Source of the DNA: Methylosinus trichosporium OB3b
GTDB taxonomy: Bacteria; Pseudomonadota; Alphaproteobacteria; Rhizobiales; Beijerinckiaceae
NCBI RefSeq assembly: GCF_002752655.1
Contig: NZ_CP023737.1
Coordinates: 2,938,001 to 3,002,000, forward strand
Length of the DNA: 64,000 nucleotides
Direction of reading: 5' to 3'
Within the stretch, counting starts at the first letter, position 1. Each line of letters begins with the position of its first letter. Both the position numbers and the translations under genes were made by a program. Below the pieces are notes generated by a model. It was not told the origin of the DNA. It searched no databases and saw only the letters and a program-made list of their open reading frames with translations. Shown here piece by piece: positions 43,036 through 51,748 of this stretch.

Positions 43036-43659
43036 ATGGCTGATTCTGAAGATAGCACGACTCCGCCTGCCGTTAGCTGGCGCGCCATTCTACGAGGAAC
43101 CGGCGCCTTGCCGTCCGGGAAGACGACTGGAGGGGCGCCGTCCGACCCCGCGCTGCAGCTCTGGCGGAATTGGCAAGCCAATCACACTGAGGTCGTCGCG
43201 CTGACGCGCCAGTGGCAGCGGATCGAGAAGAAGCTCATTCACTCGGTCGGGATACCCGAGGTCACGATCCGTCTTTCCGGCGACGAGGAGCCGAAAATCG
43301 CGCAATCGGTCGACGAGATCGAGGAGCTGGTCGCGAACGAGCCGGCGATCGAGAAAGAAGCGCTGATCGCGGCGTTCGACGAGCAGCAAAAGCGATGGGA
43401 CGAGGCGGCGGCGGCGCTCGGCTTCGACGCCGTCGACCTCGAACTCCGAGCCGCTCTCGGCAAGGAGCGCGATTTTGTGGCGTCGGTCCCGAAGACGAAA
43501 GCCGCCAGTCTGCCGGGTGTCGCGGCCAAGCTCGCCATCCTCATTCAGCTCGGCGAGCCGAGCCCGACAGATGCGGAATTTCCCTGGCCGGAACTGCGCT
43601 CGGCGCTCGCGGATATCGCCCGGCTGGCGTCGCCAGAAGCAGCCGTCTCGCCGATGTGA
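43036..43659 (+). CDS. Hypothetical protein at the right end of the ICE
   Basis: The protein has 207 residues, mostly helical and acidic. Notable parts are LWRNWQANHTEVVALTRQWQRIEKKL, SVDEIEELVANEPAIEKEALIAAFDEQQKRW and FPWPELRSALADIARLA. No domain is recognised. A Shine-Dalgarno TGAGGAG and good composition support the gene. It stands alone between lysR and the XRE gene; function unknown. Confidence 0.7.
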   Translation: MADSEDSTTPPAVSWRAILRGTGALPSGKTTGGAPSDPALQLWRNWQANHTEVVALTRQWQRIEKKLIHSVGIPEVTIRLSGDEEPKIAQSVDEIEELVANEPAIEKEALIAAFDEQQKRWDEAAAALGFDAVDLELRAALGKERDFVASVPKTKAASLPGVAAKLAILIQLGEPSPTDAEFPWPELRSALADIARLASPEAAVSPM

Positions 43660-43692
43660 TCCTTATGCTCGGGTCCGTGGTCGCTCGGCTGG

Positions 43693-44049
43693 CTACGGGC
43701 CCGGCTTCTTTCGAGCAGTGGCGCGCCTTTGCGCCGGCCCCTCGCTTTTCCGAGACGGCTTTGCGCTTTTCTTGGGCTGCCCCTTCGTGCCGGCGCCTTC
43801 AGCCGATGTCGCGGATGACGATTTCGCCTCCGCGCTTTCGCTCGCAGGCCTCAAAAGCTCGAGCGCCGGGATTCCGAGAGCGTCGGCGAGGCGCCCGACG
43901 ACGTCGACCGTCGCCGAATAGACGCAGCGTTCGATCGAGCTGATATAGGTGCGGTCGAGCTCGGCTCGATGGCCGAGCTCCTCCTGCGACAGGCGTTGCG
44001 CCCGTCGATATTTCCTCAGATTGCGCGCCAGCGTCTCTCGCATTTCCAT
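43693..44049 (-). CDS. XRE-family HTH regulator with a basic tail
   Basis: The protein has 118 residues. NLRKYRRAQRLSQEELGHRAELDRTYISSIERCVYSATVDVVGRLADALGIPALELL is a full Cro/CI HTH domain. The remaining 50 residues are Lys/Ser/Arg-rich and probably disordered. It resembles the regulator at 20855-21082 in length and organisation of the HTH. A palindromic site (44071-44097) lies 22 bases upstream of the start, consistent with autoregulation. Confidence 0.82.
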   Translation of the reverse strand: MEMRETLARNLRKYRRAQRLSQEELGHRAELDRTYISSIERCVYSATVDVVGRLADALGIPALELLRPASESAEAKSSSATSAEGAGTKGQPKKSAKPSRKSEGPAQRRATARKKPGP

Positions 44050-44070
44050 GACGAGAACCAGCCAGCTTGA

Positions 44071-44097
44071 AGAGTATTTATCTACGGAGTATACTCT
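44071..44097. promoter_or_regulatory. Operator-like palindrome upstream of the second XRE gene
   Basis: AGAGTAT (44071-44077) and ATACTCT (44091-44097) form an inverted repeat, and GAGTATACTC (44087-44096) is itself a perfect 10-bp palindrome. It sits in an A+T-rich stretch between the XRE gene and the rightward small gene at 44181. Confidence 0.5.
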
Positions 44098-44180
44098 ACA
44101 AACGGTAGCCGCTGGTTCGAGGAAGGGAAGCGCCGGCGCGGCAGAGGGGGCGAGTCCGTAAACGACCGAGAGTTCCGAAT

Positions 44181-44480
44181 ATGCGTGAGAAGCATCTGGG
44201 TCACGCCGTCTCTTTGGCGACGATTTTGTTGAGCACGCGCGAGCAGTTCGCTCGCGCGCTGCGTGACGCTGCGATGGCGAGCATCAGAGCGAGATCGAGA
44301 GGCGCAGGTTTCGACCAGCCGATCATCTCCCGCTATTTCCTCGAATCGCACGTCGACGACGCTCTCTATCTGATCGGCAGAGACGGGCTCGACGCGCTCG
44401 AGAGCAATGTCCGCTTCGCAGTCGACGAAATGATACGAGAAGCGTTGGAAAACGTGAGAATGCGGCGAACGGATAATTAG
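44181..44480 (+). CDS. Small hypothetical protein
   Basis: The protein has 99 residues, helical: SLATILLSTREQFARALRDAAMASIRAR, then PIISRYFLESHVDDALYLIGRDGLDALESNVRFAVDEMI. No family recognised. It is divergent from the XRE gene and shares its operator region, so the two may be co-regulated. Confidence 0.6.
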   Translation: MREKHLGHAVSLATILLSTREQFARALRDAAMASIRARSRGAGFDQPIISRYFLESHVDDALYLIGRDGLDALESNVRFAVDEMIREALENVRMRRTDN

Positions 44481-44580
44481 TCGAGCGCGGTCTCGGTACG
44501 CTGGCGACGGCATACGCATAGCGCTTGCGCCATCAGGAGCCAGCTGCACGATTGACGTTGATCACTTTCAAAAATTCGTT

Positions 44581-44871
44581 TTGGGAGCATCTGTCGTGGA
44601 AAGACGAATAACTCTCACTGACATAGACCGCCCTGGAGAGGCGCTCGAAGTCGATATCATCGCCGCCGACGAGACGTCTTTGACGCTGGCGGTGCCGAAC
44701 ACCTCCGTGCAATTTCGACTATTCCGCCACAGCCGCAATGCTCCCTATCAAGGATCGTTGGGCGGACGGAGCTTTTGCTTCGTTCCCCTTGCTGGCGAGG
44801 CCAGAAAAGGTCCGCGTGAAGCGACCAGCGAAATTCACGTCGCGCGATCCATCCGGCAACGCCAAACTTGA
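44581..44871 (+). CDS. Small hypothetical protein
   Basis: The protein has 96 residues with a beta-rich, protein-like composition: VERRITLTDIDRPGEALEVDIIAADETSLTLAVPNTSVQFRLF and YQGSLGGRSFCFVPL. The C-terminus becomes basic. No family is recognised. It lies at the edge of the ICE core, just before the toxin-antitoxin remnants. Confidence 0.5.
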   Translation: MGASVVERRITLTDIDRPGEALEVDIIAADETSLTLAVPNTSVQFRLFRHSRNAPYQGSLGGRSFCFVPLAGEARKGPREATSEIHVARSIRQRQT

Positions 44872-44923
44872 TTGCAGCGCAATCATTGCCCATGTTGCTG
44901 ACGACGCCATGCTGGAGGCTGTC

Positions 44924-45166
44924 GTGGCAAGCATCACAATCCGCAATCTGGACGACGATTTGAAGCGGCGCTTACGTATGCGCGCGGCTGAACATGGCCG
45001 CTCCATGGAAGAAGAAGCGCGGGAAATCCTGCGTCGCGCGATCGGCGGCGTCATCGCGCCGAAGAATCTCGGCCAGGCTATTCACGCCCGCTTCGCCGCT
45101 ATCGCCGGCGTGGAGTTGGAGCTTCCCGCGCCCGGCCCGATGCGCGAACCGCCATCGTTCTCATGA
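44924..45166 (+). CDS. FitA/VapB-type antitoxin (RHH)
   Basis: The protein has 80 residues. MASITIRNLDDDLKRRLRMRAAEHGRSMEEEAREILRRAI is the FitA-like ribbon-helix-helix domain, and the tail (QAIHARFAAIAGVELELPAPGP) is the toxin-binding part. The start is GTG 44924 with GGAGG five bases upstream; ATG 44909 is an alternative. It overlaps the PIN toxin start by 4 bases, but that toxin is frameshifted, so the antitoxin may be an orphan. Confidence 0.82.
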   Translation: MASITIRNLDDDLKRRLRMRAAEHGRSMEEEAREILRRAIGGVIAPKNLGQAIHARFAAIAGVELELPAPGPMREPPSFS

Positions 45167-45595
45167 ACGAGGCCGTCATCCTGCTCGACACCAACGCCCT
45201 CTCCGAGCTGATGCGGCCTATGAACCGCGCAGGCGGTCTTGGACTGGTTCGCCGCATAGGACTCGACCAAGCTGTTTTTCAGCGCGGTGAGCGAGGCCGA
45301 ACTGCACACGGGCGCGGCGATCCTTCCCGCCGGCAAGCGCCGCGACAGTCTGACCGCCACCATCGACATCATGATCACCGAGGATTTCGCGGGCCGCGTC
45401 CTGCCCTTCGACAGCGCCGCAGCGAAGGCTTACGCGGCCATCGCCGCGAGCCCTCGGGCGGCTGGGCAACCGATCATGGAAGCCGATTGCCGGATCGGCG
45501 CCATCGCACGCGTCCGAGGACATCCACATGTAGGTTTCGCCGGTCTAGTGCTCATCGGGCATCGTAGCGAAATCCGAATGCCGCGGGTCAGGTAG
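45163..45595 (+). pseudogene. Frameshifted PIN-domain (FitB/VapC) toxin
   Basis: The gene starts MNEAVILLDTNALSELMRP with the first PIN aspartate, then leaves the family pattern after about 45220. The pattern resumes in another frame from about 45285 with VSEAELHTGAAILPAGKRRDSL, VLPFDSAAAKAYAAIAA and a later PIM-x-ADC segment, and ends abnormally early at TAG 45593-45595. The related copy at 48298 shows the expected KPAQTVLDWFAAQDSTK sequence that is scrambled here. At least one frameshift therefore inactivates it. Confidence 0.7.
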
Positions 45596-46930
45596 AACCC
45601 GCTGGATGGCGGCTACCACGCCTCGGCCCTCTGCAAGGGCGACTGTGATCAGCGTCTCCAGATGATCCGTGGTCGCGCTGTGGGAACCGATGTATCCTGA
45701 GCGGATCAGATCCACGAAGGTCTCGCTGCGGAGGTAATGGCCGTTGAGTTCGCTGTAGAGTATCCGTAAGCCGCCACGCGGCCCGGTGAGCTGGCCTTCC
45801 TCGATCAGATGCTGCAGATGGCGAAGACTCAGCAGAATACCGGCCCCCCCCGTCGAGCCATATCGGCGGACCAGCTTGAAGAAGAACGGGCTGGGGGTCA
45901 TTCGATAAGATCTACTAGGGCTGTCTGGTTGATCGAACAAAGCCATCCGCGCCATCTCCTCGCGAAACTGGTCGTCGATTGGCACGACCCATTCCGGTTC
46001 GTCCGTTTGTGTGATTATTCCTAGGCCCGTGTCGATTTGGCGCTTCGTGCGCTCCACGGGTTCCATCATTTTGTATTGTACCATGACGATGGAGCGCCGC
46101 ATCTCGTTCAAATAAATGAGGTCGACGCCGAACAGCTGCTCGAGTGGTTGCTTGTTGGCGGTGAACACCTGAAGCTCTTCGTGGCCCTGGGTGAAGACCG
46201 CACGGCCCGTGACGTCGCTGGAGTCGAGCGTCCAGCCGGAAATCCAGCGAGCATCGTGCTCGATCACAACATCCTCTTGCAGACGAGCGCCAGCGAGAGC
46301 AGTCGGCCGTTCGCTCAGGGCCAGGGCGGTTGCCTCGGCGGTTTGCACCCCGAACGCTTTCAACGCGAGGCCGAGGGCGTCCTGTTCGAGTGCTACGCCG
46401 TTACGAAATTGGCGCGGAGGTGCAACGAGCGTCATCATACGGCGGAAGGCGCGATAGTTTTCCTCGCGGCCGGCAAGCCGACCCAACAGCCACTCGCCAA
46501 ATTTTGGACTCACCTCCTCAAATGCACTCCTTGAACGGAGATGGCGGTAAGCGGCCGCCTTGTGTCGGCTCGGCACGTCGTCCCCGATCAGGGCCTCCAA
46601 AGTTGCAGGGACTACCGGTAGGACGTAGTCGAAGGAGACCCGCGACTCTAAGGTGGCGACGGCCTGGATCGATTTGATCCAGGCTAGCTTGAGCTGGGGA
46701 TCGACCTCTTCAGTCGGATCGAGCATCCCGCCGGCGCCTGCCTTCCCGCCTTCGATCAACAGAATCGCAGGCGCTCTGGCCCTTCCGGCTCGGGCGGTAG
46801 CGTGAGGAAAGACCGACGTGAATTTGGTGCCGCGTCCTCGGGTTTCCTGAAGCTCGCGCCACTCCGCGGCGCTCAGTCGAAGAAAAGAGAGGCCGCGGCG
46901 TTTGAGGGCGGTGATGTCAATTTCGGACAT
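45545..46930 (-). CDS. Large protein with a PD-(D/E)XK-nuclease-like core, divergent from a P-loop NTPase gene
   Basis: The protein has 461 residues. Near the middle are FGVDLIYLNEMRRSIVMVQYKMM and the preceding GHEELQVF: an acidic residue, then a hydrophobic strand ending Q-x-K, which is the D...(E/Q)xK arrangement of restriction-endonuclease-fold enzymes. The N-terminus (ITALKRRGLSFLRLSAAEWRELQE) is helical. The C-terminal third (FFFKLVRRYGSTGGAGILLSLRHLQHLIEEG) is unrecognised. No known defence family was recognised. It is transcribed away from the P-loop gene at 47047 with about 115 bases between starts, and the pair is bracketed by two decayed toxin-antitoxin loci. A nuclease role is an inference from motif shape. 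Confidence 0.55.
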   Translation of the reverse strand: MSEIDITALKRRGLSFLRLSAAEWRELQETRGRGTKFTSVFPHATARAGRARAPAILLIEGGKAGAGGMLDPTEEVDPQLKLAWIKSIQAVATLESRVSFDYVLPVVPATLEALIGDDVPSRHKAAAYRHLRSRSAFEEVSPKFGEWLLGRLAGREENYRAFRRMMTLVAPPRQFRNGVALEQDALGLALKAFGVQTAEATALALSERPTALAGARLQEDVVIEHDARWISGWTLDSSDVTGRAVFTQGHEELQVFTANKQPLEQLFGVDLIYLNEMRRSIVMVQYKMMEPVERTKRQIDTGLGIITQTDEPEWVVPIDDQFREEMARMALFDQPDSPSRSYRMTPSPFFFKLVRRYGSTGGAGILLSLRHLQHLIEEGQLTGPRGGLRILYSELNGHYLRSETFVDLIRSGYIGSHSATTDHLETLITVALAEGRGVVAAIQRVLPDPRHSDFATMPDEH

Positions 46931-47046
46931 TGGCGGTCCTGCGCGGGCGCGGTCGGGGCAACCTTAAGAATTTCGCCGATCCGATCACCGAGGGTTGAAA
47001 CATGTCGTTTCGAAGGTCACTATCGGCCCCCTACCGCGAGGCAGTC

Positions 47047-47544
47047 ATGACAGAGCGCTTGTTCGTTGGCGTCCTAGGCCACCGGAACTCCGGCAAGTCA
47101 ACCACCTGGAACACCTTGTTTGGGGCGACGGTCCGGACGGGCCAGTACCCACGCACGCTCAACCTCCACGGCGGGGAGGGCGTCGAGGTCTTCCTGATCA
47201 GCGGATCCCCGGAGGAACGCCAACTCTACGCCAGCGATATCCTTGAGAACCAAGACTGCCGCATCGTAATCTGCTCGATTCAATACACTGAGGCGGTTCG
47301 GAAGACCCTCGACTATGTCGTCGAGGAGAAATTCGATCTTTTTGTCCAATGGCTGAATCCGGGGCGCAACGACGTTGGCGAGAGCTACGACCGTCTGGGG
47401 CTCACGCCCTGGCTACTCGGTCACAGCGCTACAGTGTCGATACGCGACGGCAAAGTTCCTCCGGTCGCCCGGACCGAAGAGATTCGGCAATTCATCCACG
47501 GCTGGGCGAAGGCGCGTGGACTGACCTTCACCTGCCTACAGTAG
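47047..47544 (+). CDS. Small P-loop NTPase (GTPase-like)
   Basis: The protein has 165 residues. LFVGVLGHRNSGKSTTWNTLFG has a G-x-x-x-x-GKST Walker A loop at its N-terminus, as in Ras-like and dynamin-like GTPases. FDLFVQWLNPGRND could carry a base-recognition or switch region. There is no clear NKxD motif, so nucleotide preference is open. I choose ATG 47047 because it places the P-loop near the start; ATG 47002 is in frame. It is divergent from the nuclease-like gene and followed 9 bases later by the frameshifted gene at 47554, suggesting a three-gene module. Confidence 0.65.
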   Translation: MTERLFVGVLGHRNSGKSTTWNTLFGATVRTGQYPRTLNLHGGEGVEVFLISGSPEERQLYASDILENQDCRIVICSIQYTEAVRKTLDYVVEEKFDLFVQWLNPGRNDVGESYDRLGLTPWLLGHSATVSIRDGKVPPVARTEEIRQFIHGWAKARGLTFTCLQ

Positions 47545-47553
47545 CAATCGTGC

Positions 47554-48150
47554 ATGGACCTTCAGTCGCTACTTGAGGGGCTGGCGCGACACGGCGCGCG
47601 CTGATCGTCCACTTTCCCCACCAGGCGAACATGCGCGAGGGAGGGACGTTTCCAACCGACCTCCTGGCGGCCATCGCCAACAAGGACCTCTGGGCTCTTT
47701 CATGTTGCGTCGTCTGGCCCGGCCACGAGATGGGCCTCCCCGGCGAAGTCGGACTGATCTTTCGGCCGACGGCAACCGACCAGATTCTGTCGGTGGCCAA
47801 GACCGGATTCGGCTCCTCCCAGTTCGCTGGCCGCGAAGAAGCGTCGGGCGGCGTGCCGCTGACACTGGAAAGCTTTGAAGACACCTTCAATGTCGCGCCG
47901 AACGACTACAACGAGTGGCGCGTCTGGGGTGCCGAGATCGCCGGCATTTTCGTAGTGTCGCCTAACGTGGTCTGCGCGAAGGCAAGGCAGCCGCTTACGC
48001 CTCGCCGGCGTCTTCGACTCGATCAATCGGTGGCGCCATTTTCGGCAAACCCTCGCCGCTGGCTCTTACCGACAACCGCATATCGGCCGATTCAGAAGCT
48101 CGGCAGGCCCCCCCTTGCTGGTGCCTTGCTACGATTTTTTCTACTTCTAA
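47554..48150 (+). pseudogene. Unrecognised gene broken by two frameshifts, downstream of the P-loop gene
   Basis: The start MDLQSLLEGLARHGAR stops at TGA 47602-47604. The frame one base back continues LIVHFPHQANMREGGTFPTDLL, WALSCCVVWPGHEMGLPG and FEDTFNVAPNDYNEWRVWG. Around 47975-48000 coding quality switches again to a third register, RLAGVFDSINRWRHF through QTLAAGSYRQPHIGRF, ending PCYDFFYF at TAA 48148-48150. Joining these pieces yields one continuous protein of about 195 residues. The gene is probably decaying, or the sequence has two errors. Function unknown. Confidence 0.5.
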
Positions 48151-48199
48151 CAGGTATCTGTTTTAACACTATAAAATAGGCCTATAATTCGCGAATGAA

Positions 48200-48292
48200 A
48201 ATCTCGGTGAAGCTATTCACGCGCGCTTTGCCGCCATCGGCGGCGTGGGGTTGGACCTTCCCGAGCGCGGGCCGATCCGCAAACCGCCGTAA
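48200..48292 (+). pseudogene. 3' fragment of a second FitA/VapB antitoxin gene
   Basis: The frame NLGEAIHARFAAIGGVGL continuing DLPERGPIRKPP to TAA 48290-48292 is homologous to the last third of the antitoxin at 44924-45166. Its 5' two thirds are missing. It is followed 5 bases later by a matching toxin remnant. Confidence 0.65.
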
Positions 48293-48297
48293 ATCTC

Positions 48298-48545
48298 ATG
48301 AGCGACGCCATCATCTTGCTCGACACCAACGTCGTCTCCGAGCTGATGCGGCCTAAGCCCGCGCAGACGGTCTTAGACTGGTTCGCCGCGCAGGATTCGA
48401 CCAAGCTGCCTTTCAGCGCGGAGCGCACCCGAGTTGTGCCGCCCGCCGCTATCGACATCGTCATCCGTCCTGCTCTTCGATAGCGCCGCAACCAAAGCTT
48501 ACGCAGCCATTCCCGCAAGCCGTCGCCGTCAGTCGGCTGGCCAGC
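48298..48545 (+). pseudogene. Internally deleted PIN toxin remnant (second copy)
   Basis: MSDAIILLDTNVVSELMRPKPAQTVLDWFAA is the PIN N-terminus. After DSTKLPFSAE the frame runs out of register and stops at 48483. Nucleotide similarity to the first copy resumes at about 48450-48545 (CTATCGACATCGTCATC, then GATAGCGCCGCAACCAAAGC), showing an internal deletion. It is non-functional. Confidence 0.65.
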
Positions 48546-48649
48546 CGACTCTGTAACATTTCCCCAAAATATAAACAGCCGATGCGTCGTGCCGACGCCG
48601 CCTGACCGACCGGACCAGGACCCGCAGGAGGCATTCGCGATATCCGAAC

Positions 48650-49738
48650 CTATCGTTTTCTCGCCTCGGGAAGGCCGGCGCGCTCCATATCGAGGAGCGC
48701 TCGCTTTCGGTTGACGCCCCACCGGTAACCGCCGAGGCCGCCGTCCCCACGAAGCACACGGTGGCACGGCGCCAGTACCGCCAAGCGATTGGCCGCGCAG
48801 GCCGACGCCGCGGCGCGATGCGCTTTCGGCTTGCCTATTCCTGCCGCCACATCGGCGTAGCTGACGACATTCCCTTCCGGAATGCAGATCAGAAATCGCC
48901 AGACGAGCAGCTGGAAGGCCGTTCCCCGAAGATCGAGTGGCAGCTCGGGGCGCGGTCCACGACTCGAAAGATGCGCGTCGAGCGCGTCGATCCACCGGCT
49001 CAACCGTTCGCCATCGGCCTCGATCGACTTTTGCAGCCGCGCTTTTGGGAACTCGGCGGCCAAGGCGTCCAAAAGCGCCGCTTCGCTTTCGCCGAACATG
49101 ACGAAGCAGACGCCGCGATCGGTGGCGGCCATCATGAGCTGGCCGAGCGCGCAATGCCGGCACGCGTAGCTGATCGTCTCGCCGGCGCCGCCTGCTCGAT
49201 AAGCCGATGGCGCCATGCCGATATTGCGCCGCCCTTCGCCGTAGACCCGGCTCGGCGAGCCATAGCCGGCCTCGTAAATGGCGCCCGTTACGCCGTCGCC
49301 GTCTCGTAGAAGCTCCTTGAAACGTCTCGCTCTCAGACCATCCTGATATGCTTTGGGCGAGACGCCGAACACCGCTTTGAAGAGCTTTTGCATATGGGTC
49401 GGGGATAAGCCGACCGCGGCTGCGAGTCGGGAGAGCGGTAAGGCTTCCTCCGCGCGCTTTTCAATGAGGCGGGCGATTTCCTGCGCCTTCTCGACATCGA
49501 AAGGTCGTTCCTCGGGCCTGCAACGTTTGCACGCGCGATAGCCCGCCGCCTGCGCTTCTGGAACATCCGCGAAGAAACGGAGATTTTCCGGTTTCGCGGC
49601 GCGCGATGGGCATGATGGGCGGCAGAATATTCGCGTGGTTTCGACGCCATAGAGGAACCGGCCCTCATAGGCCCTGTCGCGCATCGCCACGGCCCGAAGC
49701 ATCTCTTCAGCATGGAGAGCTGGTCGATCCATTTTCAT
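48650..49738 (-). CDS. ada: Ada: methylphosphotriester sensor/regulator and O6-alkylguanine-DNA methyltransferase
   Basis: The 362-residue protein is a full Ada. The N-terminal zinc domain has TRIFCRPSCPSR and ACKRCRPE with four cysteines. A following AraC-type HTH shows LSRLAAAVGLSPTHMQKLFK and YEAGYGSPSRVYGEGRR, and the C-terminal methyltransferase has APCHRVLRGDG with the acceptor Cys. It repairs alkylated DNA and activates the adaptive response. ATG 49738 gives the usual N-terminus; upstream in-frame codons lack support. This is the first clearly chromosomal gene after the ICE. Confidence 0.93.
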   Translation of the reverse strand: MKMDRPALHAEEMLRAVAMRDRAYEGRFLYGVETTRIFCRPSCPSRAAKPENLRFFADVPEAQAAGYRACKRCRPEERPFDVEKAQEIARLIEKRAEEALPLSRLAAAVGLSPTHMQKLFKAVFGVSPKAYQDGLRARRFKELLRDGDGVTGAIYEAGYGSPSRVYGEGRRNIGMAPSAYRAGGAGETISYACRHCALGQLMMAATDRGVCFVMFGESEAALLDALAAEFPKARLQKSIEADGERLSRWIDALDAHLSSRGPRPELPLDLRGTAFQLLVWRFLICIPEGNVVSYADVAAGIGKPKAHRAAASACAANRLAVLAPCHRVLRGDGGLGGYRWGVNRKRALLDMERAGLPEARKR

Positions 49739-49931
49739 TTTTGTCCGAACTGTCCTCGCCGCAAACATAGCTCGAAGGATGAGGATCGCCGCTCCGCTTC
49801 CTGCCGCCAAATCCGTCCGGCCGCCTAAACGAGACGACGACCGCGATTTGACCACAAGTTCCGGAGTGCGCATTCCGGTCGGACGCCTAAGCTCGCGAGC
49901 GAACCGACACGCTCACGAGAGACCGCAACAC

Positions 49932-51350
49932 ATGAGCAAAGCTCTGGACCGCGCTTACCGCGCCGCGACCGCGTGGATCGATGGCCTCGACGAGCGGCCG
50001 ACAGCGGCGCGCGCGACGCTCGACGACCTCGCCGCGATCTTCGGCGGACCGCTGCCGGAGCTCGGAACACGTTCGGAAGAGGTCGTCGAATGGTTGACGC
50101 GTCATGCCGGCGACGGAATGCTCGGCAGCGCCGGCGGCCGCTTTTTCGCTTGGGTCATCGGGGGCGGCGTGGAGTCCGCGCTGGCCGCGGATTGGTTGGT
50201 CTCGACATGGGACCAGAATGCGGCGCTCTACGCCTGCAGCCCGGCCGCCTCGGTCATCGAGGACGTAGCCGGCGCATGGATCAAGGAATTACTGGATCTG
50301 CCGGGCGAATCCTCCTTCGCCTTCACGACCGGTTGTCAGCTCGCGCATACGACCTGCCTCGCCGCTGCGCGCCATGCGCTGCTGAAGCGCGCCGAATGGG
50401 ACGTGGAGCAGGACGGACTCTTCGGCGCACCTCGTTTGACCATTCTGGCGAGTGAGGAAAGACATGGCTCGATCGATCGCGCGGCGCGCTTTCTCGGCTT
50501 CGGCCGCCGGGCGATCCAGCCGCTCGCGACCGACGATTCGGGAAGGATCGCGCCGACGGCGTTGGAACAGGCGATATCGCGCTCGACCGGTCCGGCGATC
50601 CTCGTCTTGAATGCGGCCGACCTCAACATCGGCGCCTGCGATCGATTCGCCGAGCTCATTCCGATGGCGCATTCGGCGGGGCTCTGGGTCCATATCGACG
50701 GAGCCTTCGGGCTATTTGCACGCGCGAGCCGCGCGCATCGCCATCGCTTGTCGGGCGTGGAGCTGGCCGATAGCTGGGCGACCGACGGCCACAAATGGCT
50801 CAATGTCCCTTTCGACTGCGGGATCGCGATCGTCAGAGATCGCGCGGCCCATCGCGCCACGATGACGACCAGCGCCGCCTATATCGCGGCGCAATCGGAC
50901 GCACGCGATCAGATCGACTGGAATCCCGAATGGTCACGGCGCGCACGCGGCGTCCCCGTCTATGCGGCGCTGAAGGAATTGGGACGCGAGGGGGTCGAAG
51001 CCCTGATCGATCGCTGCTGCGCGCATTGCGAGGCGCTGGTGGACGGGCTCGGCGCCCTCGCCGGAGTGGAGGTGCTGTCTCCGGCGAGCTTGAACCAGGG
51101 CCTCGTGCGCTTCAACCGCATTGGCGACACGCCCGAAGAGAACGACGCCTTCACGGACGAAATCATCGAAAAAATCAACGCCATAGGCGAAGCCTTCTTT
51201 TCCGGCACGACATGGCGCGGTCGCCGCGCCATGCGCGTCAGCGTCGTGAACTGGCGCACGAGCGAGAGCGATGTGGACCGCGCAGTGGCCACCGCCCGCG
51301 CCGCGCTCGCCCAATCGCACGCGGGCTCTTCTTTGCACATCGATGGCTAG
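49932..51350 (+). CDS. PLP-dependent decarboxylase (group II amino-acid decarboxylase family)
   Basis: The protein has 472 residues. TDGHKWLNVPFDCG carries the PLP-binding lysine, VHIDGAFG the ring-stacking aspartate region, and FTTGCQLAHTTCLAAARHALL the phosphate-side segment. Similarity is to the aromatic-L-amino-acid/glutamate decarboxylase-like family; the substrate cannot be told from the sequence. I start at ATG 49932 (MSKALDRAYRAA), as the upstream extension to 49779 is shadow of the ada promoter region. Confidence 0.88.
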   Translation: MSKALDRAYRAATAWIDGLDERPTAARATLDDLAAIFGGPLPELGTRSEEVVEWLTRHAGDGMLGSAGGRFFAWVIGGGVESALAADWLVSTWDQNAALYACSPAASVIEDVAGAWIKELLDLPGESSFAFTTGCQLAHTTCLAAARHALLKRAEWDVEQDGLFGAPRLTILASEERHGSIDRAARFLGFGRRAIQPLATDDSGRIAPTALEQAISRSTGPAILVLNAADLNIGACDRFAELIPMAHSAGLWVHIDGAFGLFARASRAHRHRLSGVELADSWATDGHKWLNVPFDCGIAIVRDRAAHRATMTTSAAYIAAQSDARDQIDWNPEWSRRARGVPVYAALKELGREGVEALIDRCCAHCEALVDGLGALAGVEVLSPASLNQGLVRFNRIGDTPEENDAFTDEIIEKINAIGEAFFSGTTWRGRRAMRVSVVNWRTSESDVDRAVATARAALAQSHAGSSLHIDG

Positions 51351-51672
51351 CGCGCTCGTGTTGGAGGAACCGAAGCGCGTAGCGCGGGAGCCATCATACG
51401 CAAGTGAGATTCTGGGGCTGCGGGAACGGCAAAGCGCCTCGCCTTCGAGCATGGGGAGCGCCGACTCGAGACGGATTGCTTTTGCATTCCGTCGACTGTT
51501 TGCCCACGCCGTGGTGCGTCGCCTGGAAAAAGGAGAGACGCCTGACGGAGGCCCGCTCGGGCAGATCATTCACCCCGGAAGGCCCGATCCTCGCCGGCTT
51601 CTAAACGGCTTCTAAAAATAAATCTCGTTGGCTGCTCGACCCTTCCAAAGGCTCACAAGATATTGATTTTAT
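51351..51672. other. 322-base gap before tRNA-Thr
   Basis: A 114-residue frame overlaps it, but its composition and lack of ribosome site argue against a gene. I see no defined structure in it. Confidence 0.4.
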
Positions 51673-51748
51673 TGGTGCCGGTTGCAGGATTCGAACCCGC
51701 GACCTACTGATTACAAATCAGTTGCTCTACCAGCTGAGCTAAACCGGC
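51673..51748 (-). tRNA. tRNA-Thr (anticodon TGT)
   Basis: The minus strand folds as a 76-base tRNA with encoded CCA. Acceptor GCCGGTT pairs with AACCGGC, the D-loop has AGCTCAGCTGGTAGAGC, the anticodon stem CTGAT/ATCAG encloses TTTGTAA with anticodon TGT, and the T-loop is GGTTCGAATCC. It could serve as an attachment site for mobile elements, but no integrase lies next to it here. Confidence 0.95.

Noticed and set aside
51673..51748. tRNA-Thr as the attachment site of the ICE
   Set aside because: Clear chromosomal genes (ada, decarboxylase) lie between it and the ICE, and I found no repeat of the tRNA 3' end near the ICE edges.
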